NCBI GenBank assembly: GCA_003508835.1
Contig: PUFA01000313.1
Coordinates: 434,001-498,000, forward strand
Direction of reading: 5' to 3'
Length of the DNA stretch: 64,000 bases
DNA from: Eonycteris spelaea
Taxonomy: Eukaryota > Chordata > Mammalia > Chiroptera > Pteropodidae
Each line of letters starts with the position of its first letter. Position 1 is the stretch's first letter. The position numbers were made by a program, and so were the translations under genes. The notes under the pieces were generated by a model. That model was given only the letters and a program-made list of their open reading frames with translations. It searched no databases and had not been told where the DNA came from. Below, one piece after another: positions 10,840 to 22,540 of the stretch.

Positions 10840-11400
10840 TTCCCAATAAATACCTTTATTGAATTATCACCATCTCTGTCTTGGACTATTGCTCTAGCCT
10901 CTTTACTGGTTTTCCAGCCTTTGGTCATATATAAACGTGTAATCTTTCATACTGTAGTCAAATAAGTCCTTTAAAAATGCTAACATTTATTTAGCTACCA
11001 ATTTTGCAAGCATTTGTTAAATTCTAGATACTGCTATTAACAGTTTTATATACAGTCATAGTCAATTATCCCCATAACCCTCTGAAGTATACTATCATTA
11101 TCCCTATTTAAAGATGAAGAATGTTAAGCAGTAGAAAGTAGTGAAGCCAGGATGAAAAGCTGATCATTTTGGCACCCAACTTAAAATCCTTTAATGGGAG
11201 CCCTTTACCTATATTATAAAATCTATGCTTCAAATATGACCCCAAACCTACTTTGCCAGTTTTGTCTTCCTTTTTCCTTGTACACTGTACTCTGTTCTAC
11301 CAATCAACGCTATTCCTCGAATGCATTGTATTTTTTAATACCACTGGAGCATTATGCATTATATGTAACACATTGTATGAATAAGAAAGATGCACGTTTT
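10840..11400 (+). mobile_element. L2 LINE remnant, interrupted by MIR
   Basis: 'gtcttggactattgctctag' and 'cctctttactggttttccag' correspond to the L2 '...TWITAIAS...' region. After a MIR it resumes as 'cacccaacttaaaatccttt', 'aatgggagccctttacctat', and 'ctttgccagttttgtcttcc'. Frames at 11194-11409 are part of this relic. Confidence 0.6.
10985..11182 (-). mobile_element. MIR SINE inserted in L2
   Basis: Antisense MIR: 'aacagttttatatacagtca', 'ccataaccctctgaagtata', 'ttatccctatttaaagatga', 'agtagtgaagccaggatgaa'. Confidence 0.65.
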
Positions 11401-11769
11401 CTGGTCTGATAAACTAGGAAAAAGATGTCACGTGTTGGGCAGATATGACTCAAAGGAACATCCACTATGAGCAGAGCACAGGCTGGATTTCAGTTGCCCC
11501 CACTCATACCTCAGCTGGGTTCTTTTGTATGATGCACAAATTGTGGTGGACCTCTGTGCCAGTGTCACTGTATGTGATGATTCTAAATGGTGGAATGTCC
11601 TTTGCTCTGTGTGATGAATCATCCTTTAATACTTGGCTCAAATCAATCTTTCTCTTCTCCCTTCCTCCTTTCTCCCTTCTTTCCTTCTTTCCAAAAAGAT
11701 AATTACTGATGCCTCTTATATGAAGGGATGTAGTAGTGAGCATGACTAACATGGTCTCATCTTTTATAG
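11400..11769. other. unique stretch, no gene recognised
   Basis: Three short overlapping open frames on both strands (11428-11752), none with recognisable content. A pyrimidine-rich run at 11650-11690 precedes the exon-like segment. Confidence 0.4.
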
Positions 11770-11834
11770 GGTCAGCAGAGTAGCACAGAAGAAATCTTTA
11801 TTCCTCAGAAGCTTCCAGAAATCCACCGGGCAAG
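11770..11834 (+). other. candidate internal exon (unrecognised)
   Basis: A 65-bp segment preceded by 'ctcatcttttatag' (pyrimidine-rich acceptor ending AG at 11768-11769) and followed by 'caag|gtaatc', an acceptable GT donor. Two of three frames are open; one reads 'GQQSSTEEIFIPQKLPEI' and on, the other 'VSRVAQKKSLFLRSFQ' and on. I do not recognise either peptide. No companion exon was found in the window, so this could be a real exon of a long-intron gene, a noncoding-RNA exon, or coincidence. Type 'other' is used because coding status is unproven. Confidence 0.25.
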
Positions 11835-11874
11835 GTAATCACCACCATTCCTCTTTTATGGCATTATGTACATT

Positions 11875-11960
11875 ATGTGACAGACCTGATCTACATGACT
11901 CAGTTTTCCCAACTGTGAAATGACAATAATGAAAAGCCATTATGAGAGTATGTCACTGTG
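11875..11960 (+). mobile_element. MIR fragment
   Basis: 'ctcagttttcccaactgtga' followed by 'aatgacaataatgaaaagcc' matches the MIR tail phrase 'ctcagtttcctcatctgtaaaatgggaataataa'. Confidence 0.5.
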
Positions 11961-12229
11961 CTAGTTTTTAAATCTTCTAAAGTAGCAGTCAGTGCTGTCT
12001 TTAGTATTTAGATGGTCACCGAGGTACATCTGTTAATCTACTAGCGAGAGTATTAATCAGAATTACCTGGCTCTCTGGTGAGAATCCAATTACAGGGGAT
12101 GGGGACAGGAAGGAACAGGGCATGGTGCTGAGATAGGAAATGTGGAGAAAGCTTTCAAGAGCCTCCATGGACATCTGTTCTGTGGACTTGCTATTTTCCC
12201 CTGCATTTATTTTTAGTATGCTCTGCGTT

Positions 12230-12515
12230 TACAGCCGCCCTGCCTCTTATCTGCAGGGGGTGTGTTCCAAGACCCCAGTGGACACCTGAAACTGCAGATA
12301 GTACCAAACCCTATATATTCTGTTTTTCCCTATACAGACACACCATACCTATGATGAAGTTTAATTTATAATTAGACATAGTAAGACATTACCAATTAAT
12401 AACTAATAATAAAAATAGAACAATTATAACAATATACACTAGTAAAAATTATGTTAATTTGCTCTCTTTCTCTTTCTCACTCACTGAAAATATCTTATTT
12501 TACCATACTCACGTT
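12230..12515 (+). mobile_element. Tigger/MER44-type DNA transposon fragment
   Basis: 'ttatctgcagggggtgtgtt', 'ccaagaccccagtggacacc', 'tgaaactgcagatagtacca' and 'aaaccctatatattctgttt', then 'gttaatttgctctctttctc'. This series is characteristic of the MER44/Tigger7 group of mariner-type elements. Nonautonomous; no transposase frame. Confidence 0.75.
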
Positions 12516-13367
12516 CCTTCTGTACAGATAAAGAGGACTGCATGTATTGGAAAAATAAACTCATCTAACTCCAGAGCATTTTAAATACAAGTAACAGCAG
12601 TCATTGCAGATTTAATCAGGAGATAATGAACTGTGTCTTGACATATTTTAAGTAATTGGTTTAATAGTGCAGATTGGTAATTTATCAACGATTTCCAATA
12701 GAATCTGCAGGGAAATGCTAAATGTTATCAGAGCAACCTGCTAAACTGTGATTCATCATTATGTTAATATTCGACTAATCTAAAACATGGCATGGTTTAA
12801 AACTTATATATAACATGACTCTGAAGAAAATAATCTGGGGAAAAGTGAAGTTATAAAAGGTAATCATAGAAAGTATTTTCAAACTTGAATTCTACTGTGG
12901 CTGCCTCGTTGGCTATTCCTGCCCTTTCTTTTCTCTTTGTGTTTTTTAATTCATTATATTTATAATTATCATTTTGTCTGTCTGTGAACAAGTGAAATGA
13001 AAGTCAGTGCCTTATCTAGTTACTCGCAGCTCTTCTATAAGTTTATGTGGACAAGGGATATGGAAGAATAAAATACTGGTGTGTGAGTGTAATTTAAGTC
13101 ATTGCCTCCTTGAAAGGTATTATAAACTATTAAGGGCATAGGGGAGCAGTGTGCTATTTGTTCCGCAGTACACCTGTAGCAATCTGCTATTTTCCACGCC
13201 CACCTTCCAAAATTTATTCTCCCCTTCTTTCTGTATATATCATATTCCATCGAGTAACATTTCTGGCCTCCCTTGAAGCTAAGTGTGTATTTACTGGCTT
13301 TCCTTTCTCTGCTAGTTAGTGGTGGCTGACTAGCTTCAACCGAGCAAACAAAGATGTTACTTAAGGG
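12516..13367. other. unique stretch, no gene seen
   Basis: No repeat recognised. The minus-strand frame at 13035-13370 (111 residues) has no recognisable family motif, partner exons or conserved splice context. Confidence 0.4.
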
Positions 13368-13592
13368 CATTATTTCTCAATCAGAGCCAATTGCTCCTCC
13401 AGGGGACATTGGGCAATATCTGGAGACATTTTTGGTTGTCACAACTGAGGATTGGTAATCTATTGGCATGTAGTGGATAGAGGTCAGAGATGCAACTGAA
13501 CATCCTACAGTGCACATGATAATGCTCCCAACCCCCACAACAAAGTTTCCCCAGCCCAATATGTCAGTATCACTGAGACTAGGAAACACTCC
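13368..13592 (+). mobile_element. MER5A hAT MITE
   Basis: Contains 'tccaggggacattgggcaat', 'atctggagacatttttggtt', 'gtcacaactgaggattggta', 'catcctacagtgcacatgat' and 'acaacaaagtttccccagcc', the MER5A consensus order. Ends are diverged hAT termini. The antisense frame at 13377-13604 is incidental. Confidence 0.88.
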
Positions 13593-13774
13593 TCTAGTGG
13601 ACATGAGAAAAAAAACATTTTGAGGAGTCTGGATTTTTGAATAGCCTTGTGAAGCAGAGCTACTTACTCCATCAGCCTTGGATGGCTGCAGAAATAAACA
13701 TGAGAGAAAAATATACTTCTGTTTTATTTAAGCCACTGAATTTTTTGTCATTTCTTTGTCTTTTGAAGCAGAGA

Positions 13775-13935
13775 GCAATATTTCTGATTTTACAGGATTA
13801 ATAAGCTAAGACTTAGTGAGATCAATTGTCTCATCCAAGATCACATACAACTAGTAGATAACCAACGTGATGTTCAGAGGCAGATGTGTCTGATTCCAAA
13901 CCCTGTCATTTTTATACTCTGCCACACTGCTCCAT
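13775..13935 (-). mobile_element. MIR SINE
   Basis: Antisense MIR: 'attttacaggattaataagc', 'aagatcacatacaactagta', 'gcagatgtgtctgattccaa', 'atttttatactctgccacac'. Confidence 0.75.
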
Positions 13936-14447
13936 TTCTACACTGGATTCTCAGGCTCTATCCCTGACCTATTAAATGAGACTCTCAAAGGGTTAGATAT
14001 GAGCATTGATCTGTAATTTTGAAAACCTCACAGAGAGTTCTGATGATCCGTCACATTCACTGTTGTAAAAAAGAGAGAATGAAGTACAATTTTAAAAATA
14101 TGTAATCAGCAAAACTAGGTGACTTTTTCTTCTTCTCTAGTGTAGCATGCTAGAGCATTTGTTGTTGTCATTGCCATGGTGGTGATGGTACAGCTTCTCT
14201 ATAGCCTTTTTGGTTTTGGCTTTTCTTTTCTATGAGCTGTCTGATTATAACATGTGTGAGGAGCCTACCAGATGTGATCGCCTAAAGTTAGGGGCCAAAG
14301 GAATCAGTGGCTGATCCAATTTAAGAAAAATTTCTGAGGCAGACTGGAGTCTTGATCATATAAGCGGTATTCAGGACAGAATTATGCAGAACAGGAAGAT
14401 TTAAACTTTAGCAATAGCTAGATAAGTCCTAGAGAGTTTGTAACTAT

Positions 14448-14652
14448 AAAAGTAGATGTTTGCAGGGTGGGGAAGAGGGAAGGTAGATAAGGGCTAAGGG
14501 GGTTAAATAAATGGCAACAGAAGGAAATTTAACTTTGGGTGGTGAACACACAATGCAATATACATATGGCATATGATTGAACTGTACCCTTGAAACCTAT
14601 ATAAATTTATTAACCAATGTCACCCCAATAAATTTTAAAAAGTAGATGTTTG
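14448..14652 (+). mobile_element. bat-type L1 3' tail with 15-bp TSD
   Basis: The body at 14463-14637 is the extreme 3' end of an L1: 'gggtggggaagagggaaggt', 'ttgggtggtgaacacacaat', 'gaactgtacccttgaaacct', then 'ttattaaccaatgtcacccc' and 'aataaattttaaaa'. It is flanked by a perfect 15-bp duplication, aaaagtagatgtttg, at 14448-14462 and 14638-14652. Severe 5' truncation is typical of L1 target-primed integration. The short length and intact duplication point to a relatively recent insertion. Confidence 0.92.
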
Positions 14653-15580
14653 ATACTGTTGGATGCTCAAGAATTCTCTAGACTATCTAAAGGCCATGCA
14701 AATACTGGTCCTGATCCCGGGCACAGGAAGATAACACATATTATATCTAAAACCCTTGGGGACTGTGATTGGAAGCTCATGTCCTCCATCTGGCTCCCAA
14801 ATGGAACATTTTGGAACCTTGGTAAATTTGGCAGAGCGAGGCTCTTCCTCATTAGAGCAAACACACAGGGGTCCGAGCATCAGAGAGTGATAATTGTTTT
14901 TTCTATTGATACTTAATGTAAGGGAGGTCCTCACAGGGAGATCAGGTTATGGGATGCATTCTTTAACATAAAATCATATTTATGGCACCATTCACTGTAT
15001 AATACTGCCTCTACTAAAATAAGTGTCAGTGTTGCAGATGTTTGAGTAAAAACATTTTAAAAGCAAACTGGATTTCAGTTCAAGAGCTTAGAGATTTCAT
15101 GGTAAGAGTATAGGTCTGGAGGCAGAATACATCAGAAATCAGGGAAATAGATAAGAGGATAAAATAAAGTGAGAACTCAGCAATCTAGACAGTCATGAAC
15201 ATTAACATTTATAGAAGCTGAAGAGGCAGAGAAATGGTGGGGATTTAACTATACACTCAGAAATTCAGGAGTGTGGAGGAAACACCTGCAGATTAAATAT
15301 CAGCCACTGGGAACAACCAAGTTCTCAGATCAAGATCATTTGCATGCTTCTTATTTAGGAAAAATCCATTCCCCTGTAGGTTCCCCAGACTTTGGAGAGA
15401 GAATTTAGGTAATTGAGAGCATCTGATTGATGTTAAAAGTTAAGCTACTAGATGGAAGAAATGGGTTATACTGATATTAAAGTTACAATTTGTTTATACA
15501 TTTGAGTTGGCATTTATTGAGTTCCTCTTCTGGGTAGGTCTCATTCTAATTGATGGAGAAAGATGAGTAAGTCATGGACC
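14653..15580. other. unique stretch, no gene recognised
   Basis: Overlapping short frames at 14650-14934 on both strands overlap each other and match nothing known. No repeat recognised. Confidence 0.4.
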
Positions 15581-15582
15581 CT

Positions 15583-15669
15583 TTTCTTCTTCATCTTCTT
15601 CGTCTTCATCTTCTTCGTCGTCTTATTCTCCTCCTCCTCCTCCTCCTCCTCCTCCTCCTCCTCCTCCTT
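15583..15669. repeat. (TTC)n/(CCT)n microsatellite
   Basis: A higher-order TTC array with an 18-bp period (units carrying ATC or GTC variants) runs into an uninterrupted array of about eleven TCC units at 15627-15668. A polypyrimidine:polypurine mirror tract of this type can form triplex DNA in principle. Confidence 0.9.
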
Positions 15670-15929
15670 TTCATGTTTTAAAGAGACAGAGAAGTCTCTC
15701 ATCAACAGATGGACTACAATATAGTGTGAGAAGTCACATGATAATAAATATTCATGGGTTGTGGTAGGAGATCTGAGAAGGATGGAGAGATCAGAGAAGA
15801 CTTCCTGGAAGAAGCAGGACTTAAGAGTAAGAAAGAATTAGGTGAAGAAGTCTATGAAGTGAAAGCATAATGTAGGCTGAGGGAAAACTACAAAGGCATG
15901 GAAATGTGACAGATCTTGGTGTTTTGGGA

Positions 15930-17600
15930 TTCATTCAATGAATATTTATTGAGCACAGAAATTGTGCTAGAAACTGATGTGGGTATTAGGGATATAGTTA
16001 TGGACGAGTTAGATAAGATCCTTAACTTCATGAATCTTGAGGTCTGTTGAGAGAGACAAACACATAAATGGAAATTTAATAGAGTGTGAGAAGTGCTTTG
16101 AAAGAGGTAATAACAGAGCACTGAAGAGGGAGCCCAGAAGGAGGACATTTATCCCAGCATCGAAGAAGAGGAGGGAAGGGGGTAGGATGTCTGAGGAAGC
16201 ATCCCTTAGGATGCAATTGAGTCTTGAAGAATGAGTATGAATTAACCAGGCAAAGAATTTGGGAAAGTATCAGTAGTGAAAGTAGCAAACACAAAGGCAA
16301 TGAGGCAAATGAAAACCTGGCATCTTTAGGAAACCGTGAGTATATCTGGAAGTTAAAGATATTGGTAAGCTATTTGTTTGAGTGACTGATCATGGATCCT
16401 AGGTTGAACAGAGAAAGGAGTACATTCAGGCCTTATCTATAGACTGAGAACAATGGAAAAAAAGATGATAGGAAGTTGATTTGAAATCAAATAGAAATGT
16501 AAGAATAATAATAGAGCGAAAGAGCTGGAATGATGAGTGGTTGGGATCAGTATGTGGAGAATATATTTGTGATTCAAAGGTGGAGGAGTTCTGGTTGGTG
16601 ACAAGGTCCTGGTTATGACCATGAAAGTGTAGAGGTGGTACAAGTCACTGGCAATAAAGTAAGTAAGGAATAATTAAATGAGGCCAATGCATTGGCAATG
16701 TTATGCACATAAGTGTGGAATCAGCCAAGATAGTGACACGGTTTGAGTTAGGGAGGAAGCCAGGTATGGACATCTTTACTCAATGTACAGGAGTGGGCAT
16801 GGGATTCCTAATGAGAGCAACACATAAGAGAAATGGTGTATTTAGATGACATGAGATTTTCACAGTAGTTGAAAATAGCATTGGAAATTGAGGTAGATGC
16901 AGAGCTCACCTGCTGTCCTAGTGGCATTTTTTTTAGATTCAATTAATTTTTTTAATTGATTTATTTATGGTGACATTGGTTAAAGAAATCCAATAAGTTT
17001 CAGCTGCACACTTTAACAGTAAGGCCTATGTATTTATACTGTGTGTTCACCTCCTGTGGTTAGATTTCTTTCTGCCACCACATATTTGACCCCGTTTATC
17101 CCATCTACCTCCCCCTACCCCTCCTCCTCCCCTCTGGTAACCACTAGTCTGTAGTCCATGTCCATGAGTCTCTGTTTGTCCTGTTCATTTGTTGCTTTTA
17201 GGTTCCTAGTGGCATTTGATGCTATATAACATGCAGGTGGACCCAATGGACAGCTGGGTTTCAGTTAAGATAGAAAATGAAGGAAATACACAATTAAGAG
17301 ATTAAAATTGTAGAGCAACGTAACCATCAAGAGTACAAAGAAAGGGCTTTGGAGAGAAGGAAGCTAAGGTCAGTTGGGGAGGACAGAAGAGAACAGCAGG
17401 ATGGGGAATAGAGGATGGGATAGATTGGGATCATGGGGCGGGACTTGCCTTTTGAGCAGGGTATGGCTTGGCGAAGGTGAGAGTCCTGGTGGGTTGAGTT
17501 TGATTAAAGTTCTGCGGGAAAGACTGTGTGCATCTGGATCAGAACCTGTGCAGAATGTGGAGGTCATGGCTTCAGCAGCGTTAGACACCTGTTGACAAGT
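15930..17600 (-). mobile_element. long L2 LINE remnant, split by a young L1 tail
   Basis: Opens with the L2 3' terminus in reverse ('attcattcaatgaatattta', 'ttgagcacagaaattgtgct', 'attagggatatagttatgga'). It continues with 'caaacacaaaggcaatgagg' (L2 'gcaagtgcaaaggccctgagg'), and after the L1 insertion with 'gatgctatataacatgcagg', 'tggacccaatggacagctgg' and 'gggctttggagagaaggaag'. Coding frames are destroyed; small frames in this span are relics. The middle (16640-16915) is the least certain part. Confidence 0.6.
16916..17217 (-). mobile_element. bat-type L1 3' tail with 14-bp TSD
   Basis: The body at 16930-17203 is an antisense L1 3' end: T-rich start, 'tttatggtgacattggttaa', 'gtttcagctgcacactttaa', 'tactgtgtgttcacctcctg', 'tctggtaaccactagtctgt' and 'agtctctgtttgtcctgttc'. 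A perfect 14-bp duplication tcctagtggcattt lies at 16916-16929 and 17204-17217. It splits the L2 remnant around it. Confidence 0.92.
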
Positions 17601-20380
17601 TCAAGCCAGGGCAATACAGTAGGGGCTTTTTCTAAACCTCCTTGCTTCTGGAAGGTATCTCTGACCACATTTAGACAGGTTCTCAAAGCATCTTCTGCAA
17701 ATCCTTTTCAGTGTAGGTTCTATACAGAATCTAACAGCTCAAAGTGTTTCACAACTTGCAATCTTTCTCTAGCAGCAGAGGCCAGAGTGACTTAAAATAT
17801 ATCTGTCTCTCTCCATATTTCTGTATCTCCGGGGAAGCTTTGTCTCAATTGGGACAGCCATCTTGCAGGAAAGCCCACAAAACCTGAGAGTGCAAAATTG
17901 CGAGTACATCCTGCATTTCCAAATTGCTATTTCCCCCTATTTAATTGTTCACATTCAGGTTTCTCAAGTCCCTTATCTTTGGAAGTGAATCTTGGGTACG
18001 TTTATATTAATTGTATGGAGGTGATTTCTAATTTTCAGCATGGATTTACTGAACAATGCCCAATATAGGTGTTTATGTGCATTCATTTTTCATGTTTTAC
18101 TTAAAAGTGATCCTAATAACATTTTACATTTATAGAGCATTTTAACTCCTAAAAGCTTAAAACACTTAAGAAATTATTTGACAATTCCACAACATTCTTG
18201 GAAGATAGACATATATAACTGCTACAACCTCAAAAATGTATTTTCCCTTAGAACAGCTTTTATTGAAAACAATATCTAAGGTGTCATCAGCTGAACTTTC
18301 TGGATTTATTTACAGTAATTTAGCTCCTATCTCTGAATCATCAGCATACCTTCCATGTCCGCAATGAAGTTATTTATGAGTTTGGAGCTTGGCTGAGACC
18401 ATCTTTTTAAATTAAAGAATCTTATCCTTTATCCTTTATATATCCTATGTTGATAACAGAACCAAAGAACATGTTCAAAACTCAGAGGTGATATAGCATA
18501 GAGACTTTAGATTTTGTGATTTTAGGAGATATGTGAGAAAAGAGGGCATTGTGGTATGGTAGAAAGAACGTGGCCCCATGTGCCAAAACGTTGACCAATT
18601 TAATAAATACTTATTTGGTATCTGTATCAATAGAGATGAGCTTGACTGCAACTGATAGGAAAACCCGAAGGACCAGTGGGATAAGTGCTATTGAACTTTA
18701 TTTCTTTCCACATAAAATTCTATTGGCCAGCAGTCCTGACTTAATCTGGCAGCTCTGCTCCATGAGGTCCTCAGGAACTTGGTCTTCTGGCTCAACACTG
18801 CCTGTCCTGCATCTTTGTGGGTCAAAATGATAGCTTTTACATTCCAGGCAGCAGGATAGAAGGATGAAGAATAAGGGCAAAATGGGTGTCCCAGGAGTCT
18901 CTTACAGGAAGTTCTTAGGAGTAGCCACAAGATATGACACTTTCTTATACTTTCTTTTGTCCAGAACTTCATCACATGGTCACATTTAACTGTTAAGAGA
19001 GGTAGGAGAACTTAGTTTCTATCTGCATGATCATGTTCTCAGTTAAAAATTCTATTACTACCAAGAAAGAGAGAATGGATACCAGGGGAAAACTAATAGT
19101 AGCTCTTTGCAGTAGCAATTATCTGCAAGTCACAGCTGTTGGAGTACTGGCTTTTTCACTAAGTTGTGCTTTGACCTTGGGCAAGCCAATTTTATGTTTG
19201 GATTTAATTTCTCTATTTCGAAATGAGGGGATTGTACTGAATGGTCTTCAATGGCCCTCTCATTTCTGATAGTCTGAGGATAAGTAAATGGCTTCTAGAT
19301 GAATAAATGATGGGAACATGTCTTAGAGATCTTCATAAAAGTACAATAAGCTCAACAAAGTTACTATATCCATACTCTGGGACCCGGAATGAATTATGAT
19401 GAATATGCAGATCATAAGGATATGGGTATAGCTTTTTCTGATCAACAAGTATTTTTTACTTACATCTTTAATTATACAATATGATATGCATTTAGGCACA
19501 TGCGTAAACATACATGTATACTTAATAGTGTCATTAAACAAACACTCATATAGTCTTAATTCAAGACAGAATGATCGCACATTGCCAGCAGCTCAAATGT
19601 TGCTCATTTTTCTCTACCACATCACAAACCCTACTATCCCCTTAAGACTCTAAATCATACAGATAATTTTATTATGACTTTTGTGATGATTCCTTATTTT
19701 CTTTACAATTTGAGTACATATGCATGTATCCCTAAATACTATGATTTAGTGTTTCTCACTTTTGGAGTTGAAGAATTGAATCATTCTGTACATAGTATCT
19801 TGTGATACAGATCTGATTTTTAAATTATGTTTGTGAGTTTTATCCCCATTGTTGTGTGTAGCTTTACTTTGGTCATTTTGGTTGTTAAGTAATATTTTAT
19901 TATATGGCGGATTCTACAATTTATTTATCCTTTCAACCGTTGATGACATTTGCATTCTTTCAAACTGCTTACTCGTATGAGCAATACTGCTTTTTATATA
20001 CCTGTTCATGTCTGATGGTGTGCATATGTACAGATGTCTCTGGAATGGAACTTCTTAGCCTGGAATCATTGGACACCCAAGGGAGTTGCTTGGTCATAGG
20101 ATCATAAAACTGTCACACAGATTTGAAAGTAGTTGTACCAATTTATACTTTGGTCAGCAATAAATGAGAGTTTTCGTGGCTCTTCATTCTCAACATTTGA
20201 TTTTGACGGATTTCTTAATATAGGTTCTGCTGCTATATAAGCTAGGTTTATGAAGTAGAACAGGCCTGAATGTAGGAGAGACATTACTAGTATAAGTAGT
20301 CTTAACAAATAAGAAAGAAAGAAGAAAATAACATTTCCGCAATAGCAGTTCTCAAACTTAGCATGCATCGAATGATGTCA
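17601..20380. other. mostly unique stretch with small repeat relics; no gene
   Basis: 18115-18240 and 19140-19275 look like MIR relics ('gaccttgggcaagccaattt'). 18640-18990 resembles an old unassigned interspersed repeat. 19640-20210 resembles antisense old L1 3' UTR. The short frames (18549-18975, 19027-19580) show no recognisable protein. Confidence 0.45.
19640..20210 (-). mobile_element. old L1 3' UTR remnant
   Basis: Antisense L1-like order, strongly decayed: 'ctacaatttatttatccttt', 'caaccgttgatgacatttgc', 'agcaatactgctttttatat', 'tggaatggaacttcttagcc', 'gtacattaattt'-like and 'gtaccaatttatactttggt'. Confidence 0.5.
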
Positions 20381-21234
20381 TCAATATATTCATTCATTCA
20401 ACAATCAACAGATATTTATTGAGCACCTACTATGTGACAGGTACCCTGTCAGTTCTCACAGAGCTGGGAGCCTTGATGAAGAGAGAGTCAATCAAGTAAT
20501 GACACAAATTAGTGATAAGTTCTTGAAAGAATGTGGTCTACAAGACTATGTAAGAGTTACACTGGAAGGTAAGAGGAGAATCTACGGGTGAGAACAGCAG
20601 GATGAAGCCAAGTTAACAGGCAGATACTAGAGCCTTCTAAATGGGGATAAGAGAATGGACAGAAAACTTAGTCAGGAGTCTATTGTACCTTAGAGGCACT
20701 GAAGGAAAGTCAATTTGCCTAACTGAAGAATGAGGGTGCAGATGGGTAGATATGTAAGCAGGGGTCAGGTCATACAGATCACTGCAGGCCATATTAAGAA
20801 GTTTAGTCTAAATTACAATCTCATTTTGAAGCCCTGAAATGTTTTAGCAGAGAATCACATTATCAGATTTTCATTTCAAAAAGAGCAATCTGTAGTAATG
20901 TAGAAAAGAGTCCGTAGTAGTTTGATCTAAAATTGTGGTGGTGAGAGTGGAAAAATGGAGGTGACAGGTGATTGATTGATAAGTGGGAAAATAGGCAGAC
21001 GGAGATAACTCAAATCGATTCTGTAGATATTTACAAGGTGAAATATAAAGGCTTTGGGTTAGGTTAGTTACATTGAGTGAGAGTAAAACATTAAAGTTCA
21101 CAGCTACATTTCCAGTTTTCACCACTGGATAAATGGAGGCAATACTCACTGAGATAAAGAGCGCTGGAAAAGGACAAGAGGTGAGAAGGGGAGACTTTGA
21201 TTTTTGACATTGAATTTAGAGTACCTTTGAGATG

Positions 21235-21455
21235 TTCGAGTACAGCTCTGCAACAGACTGCCTGAATTTGATTCCTGGAGCAGCTACTCTGGGACCCAGG
21301 GAAAATTATTTAATCTTGTTGTGCCTTAGGTTCCTTGACTGTAAAATAGAAATAATAATAGTAACCACTTTGTATATTTATTCCTCTGAGGAATAAATAA
21401 ATAGAAGAGAGGTGGCACTTGTTAAAAGTAAGTGTTAGCTATTTTTATTCTGCTT
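21235..21455 (+). mobile_element. MIR SINE inserted in L2
   Basis: 'ctgcctgaatttgattcctg', 'aaaattatttaatcttgttg', 'gccttaggttccttgactgt', 'aaaatagaaataataatagt' give the MIR order. Confidence 0.8.
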
Positions 21456-21529
21456 ACTATTGTTATCTAAAGGGAGATGTGAATTTAGTAGCTGGATATA
21501 GGTGTAGACCTGAGAGGAATATTATAAGC

Positions 21530-21780
21530 TAGAGATAATTTTTATTATGAAAATTCCAAAAATCTATAAAAGAACAGTATAATCAAATCTGAAGTGTGTA
21601 TCCTGCAGCTTTGACATGATCAGCTCATCCATTATCTTGTTTCATTTATGCCTTCCATATATTCACACTGCCACCCGTATCTTGGATTATTCTGAAGGAA
21701 ATCACAGACATAATATCATCTTATCTATCAATATACTAGTGTATATGGAGATATATGTTTAAAAGTCATCTCTGTATAGC
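21530..21780 (-). mobile_element. old LINE 3' UTR-like fragment
   Basis: 'atcaaatctgaagtgtgtat' and 'gatcagctcatccattatct' resemble antisense L1M 3' UTR with the 'aaaatagagtaatgaacccccatgtac' theme. Weak but consistent with its position inside the L2. Confidence 0.35.
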
Positions 21781-22540
21781 GGGTGACTAAAATCCAGTGG
21801 GCACATGTGATTGCCTGGAGAAAGCATAGGGTGAGAATAATATTCAAGCCTTAAAGATATTTCAACATTGGACAGCTGAATAGAAGAGACTAGGCCTACA
21901 AAAAGCCAGAGAAACAGTGATCAGAGAGGCAAGACAAAAACCAAGAGCTTATGGTATCACGAAAACCCAGGGGACAGATGTTTTAAAGAGATAACTTAAT
22001 AGTGTTCAAATACTGCAAGGCATCAAGCAAGATGGGATGAAAAGTGCCATTGGTTTAGGGAACGTGACTGGGCATTAGTCTTTCAGTAAAAATAATGGGG
22101 GAAGAATCCAAATTGTAGTGGGTTGAGGTCGGGGTAGTGGATAAAGAAATGAAGACGTGGGTTTAGATGATTACTTCAAATAAGGAGTGAGACTAGTCTA
22201 TAACTGTTAAAGGGACATGGGTACAAATGAAAAGGTTTTTTTTAGATTCTTGCTCATATTTAAGTCCTCATGGGAAAATCTGGCAGACAGGAAGAAATTT
22301 ATGATTGAGGAGAAGGGAGAATAGTTGACAGTGGCTGATTCCTGAGAAGAAAGAGGTTCCAAGAACAGGTGGAGTAATTAGCCCTGGAAGGACAAAGGAT
22401 CCCTCATGGAACATTTATTTGAAATACAGATTCCTGAGCTTCACATATAGAGATTCTGATTCAGTTGGTTGGAGCCCGGAATCGGCTATGTGGAGAGTAT
22501 CCCAGGTGTTTGAGATACAAGTGCTTCGAGGAATATCTTT

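Larger units (their letters stand above)
20380..22350 (-). mobile_element. long L2 LINE remnant, interrupted by MIR and L1
   Basis: L2 3' terminus in reverse at 20388 ('ttcattcattcaacaatcaa', 'atatttattgagcacctact', 'atgtgacaggtaccctgtca'), then 'tgttttagcagagaatcaca' (L2 'ttgagcaggggagtgacat'). The RT-coding end runs to about 22.1 kb ('gcatcaagcaagatgggatg', 'aaaagtgccattggtttagg'). It is interrupted by a MIR (21235-21455) and by L1-like sequence near 21530-21780. No open coding frame survives. Confidence 0.65.
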
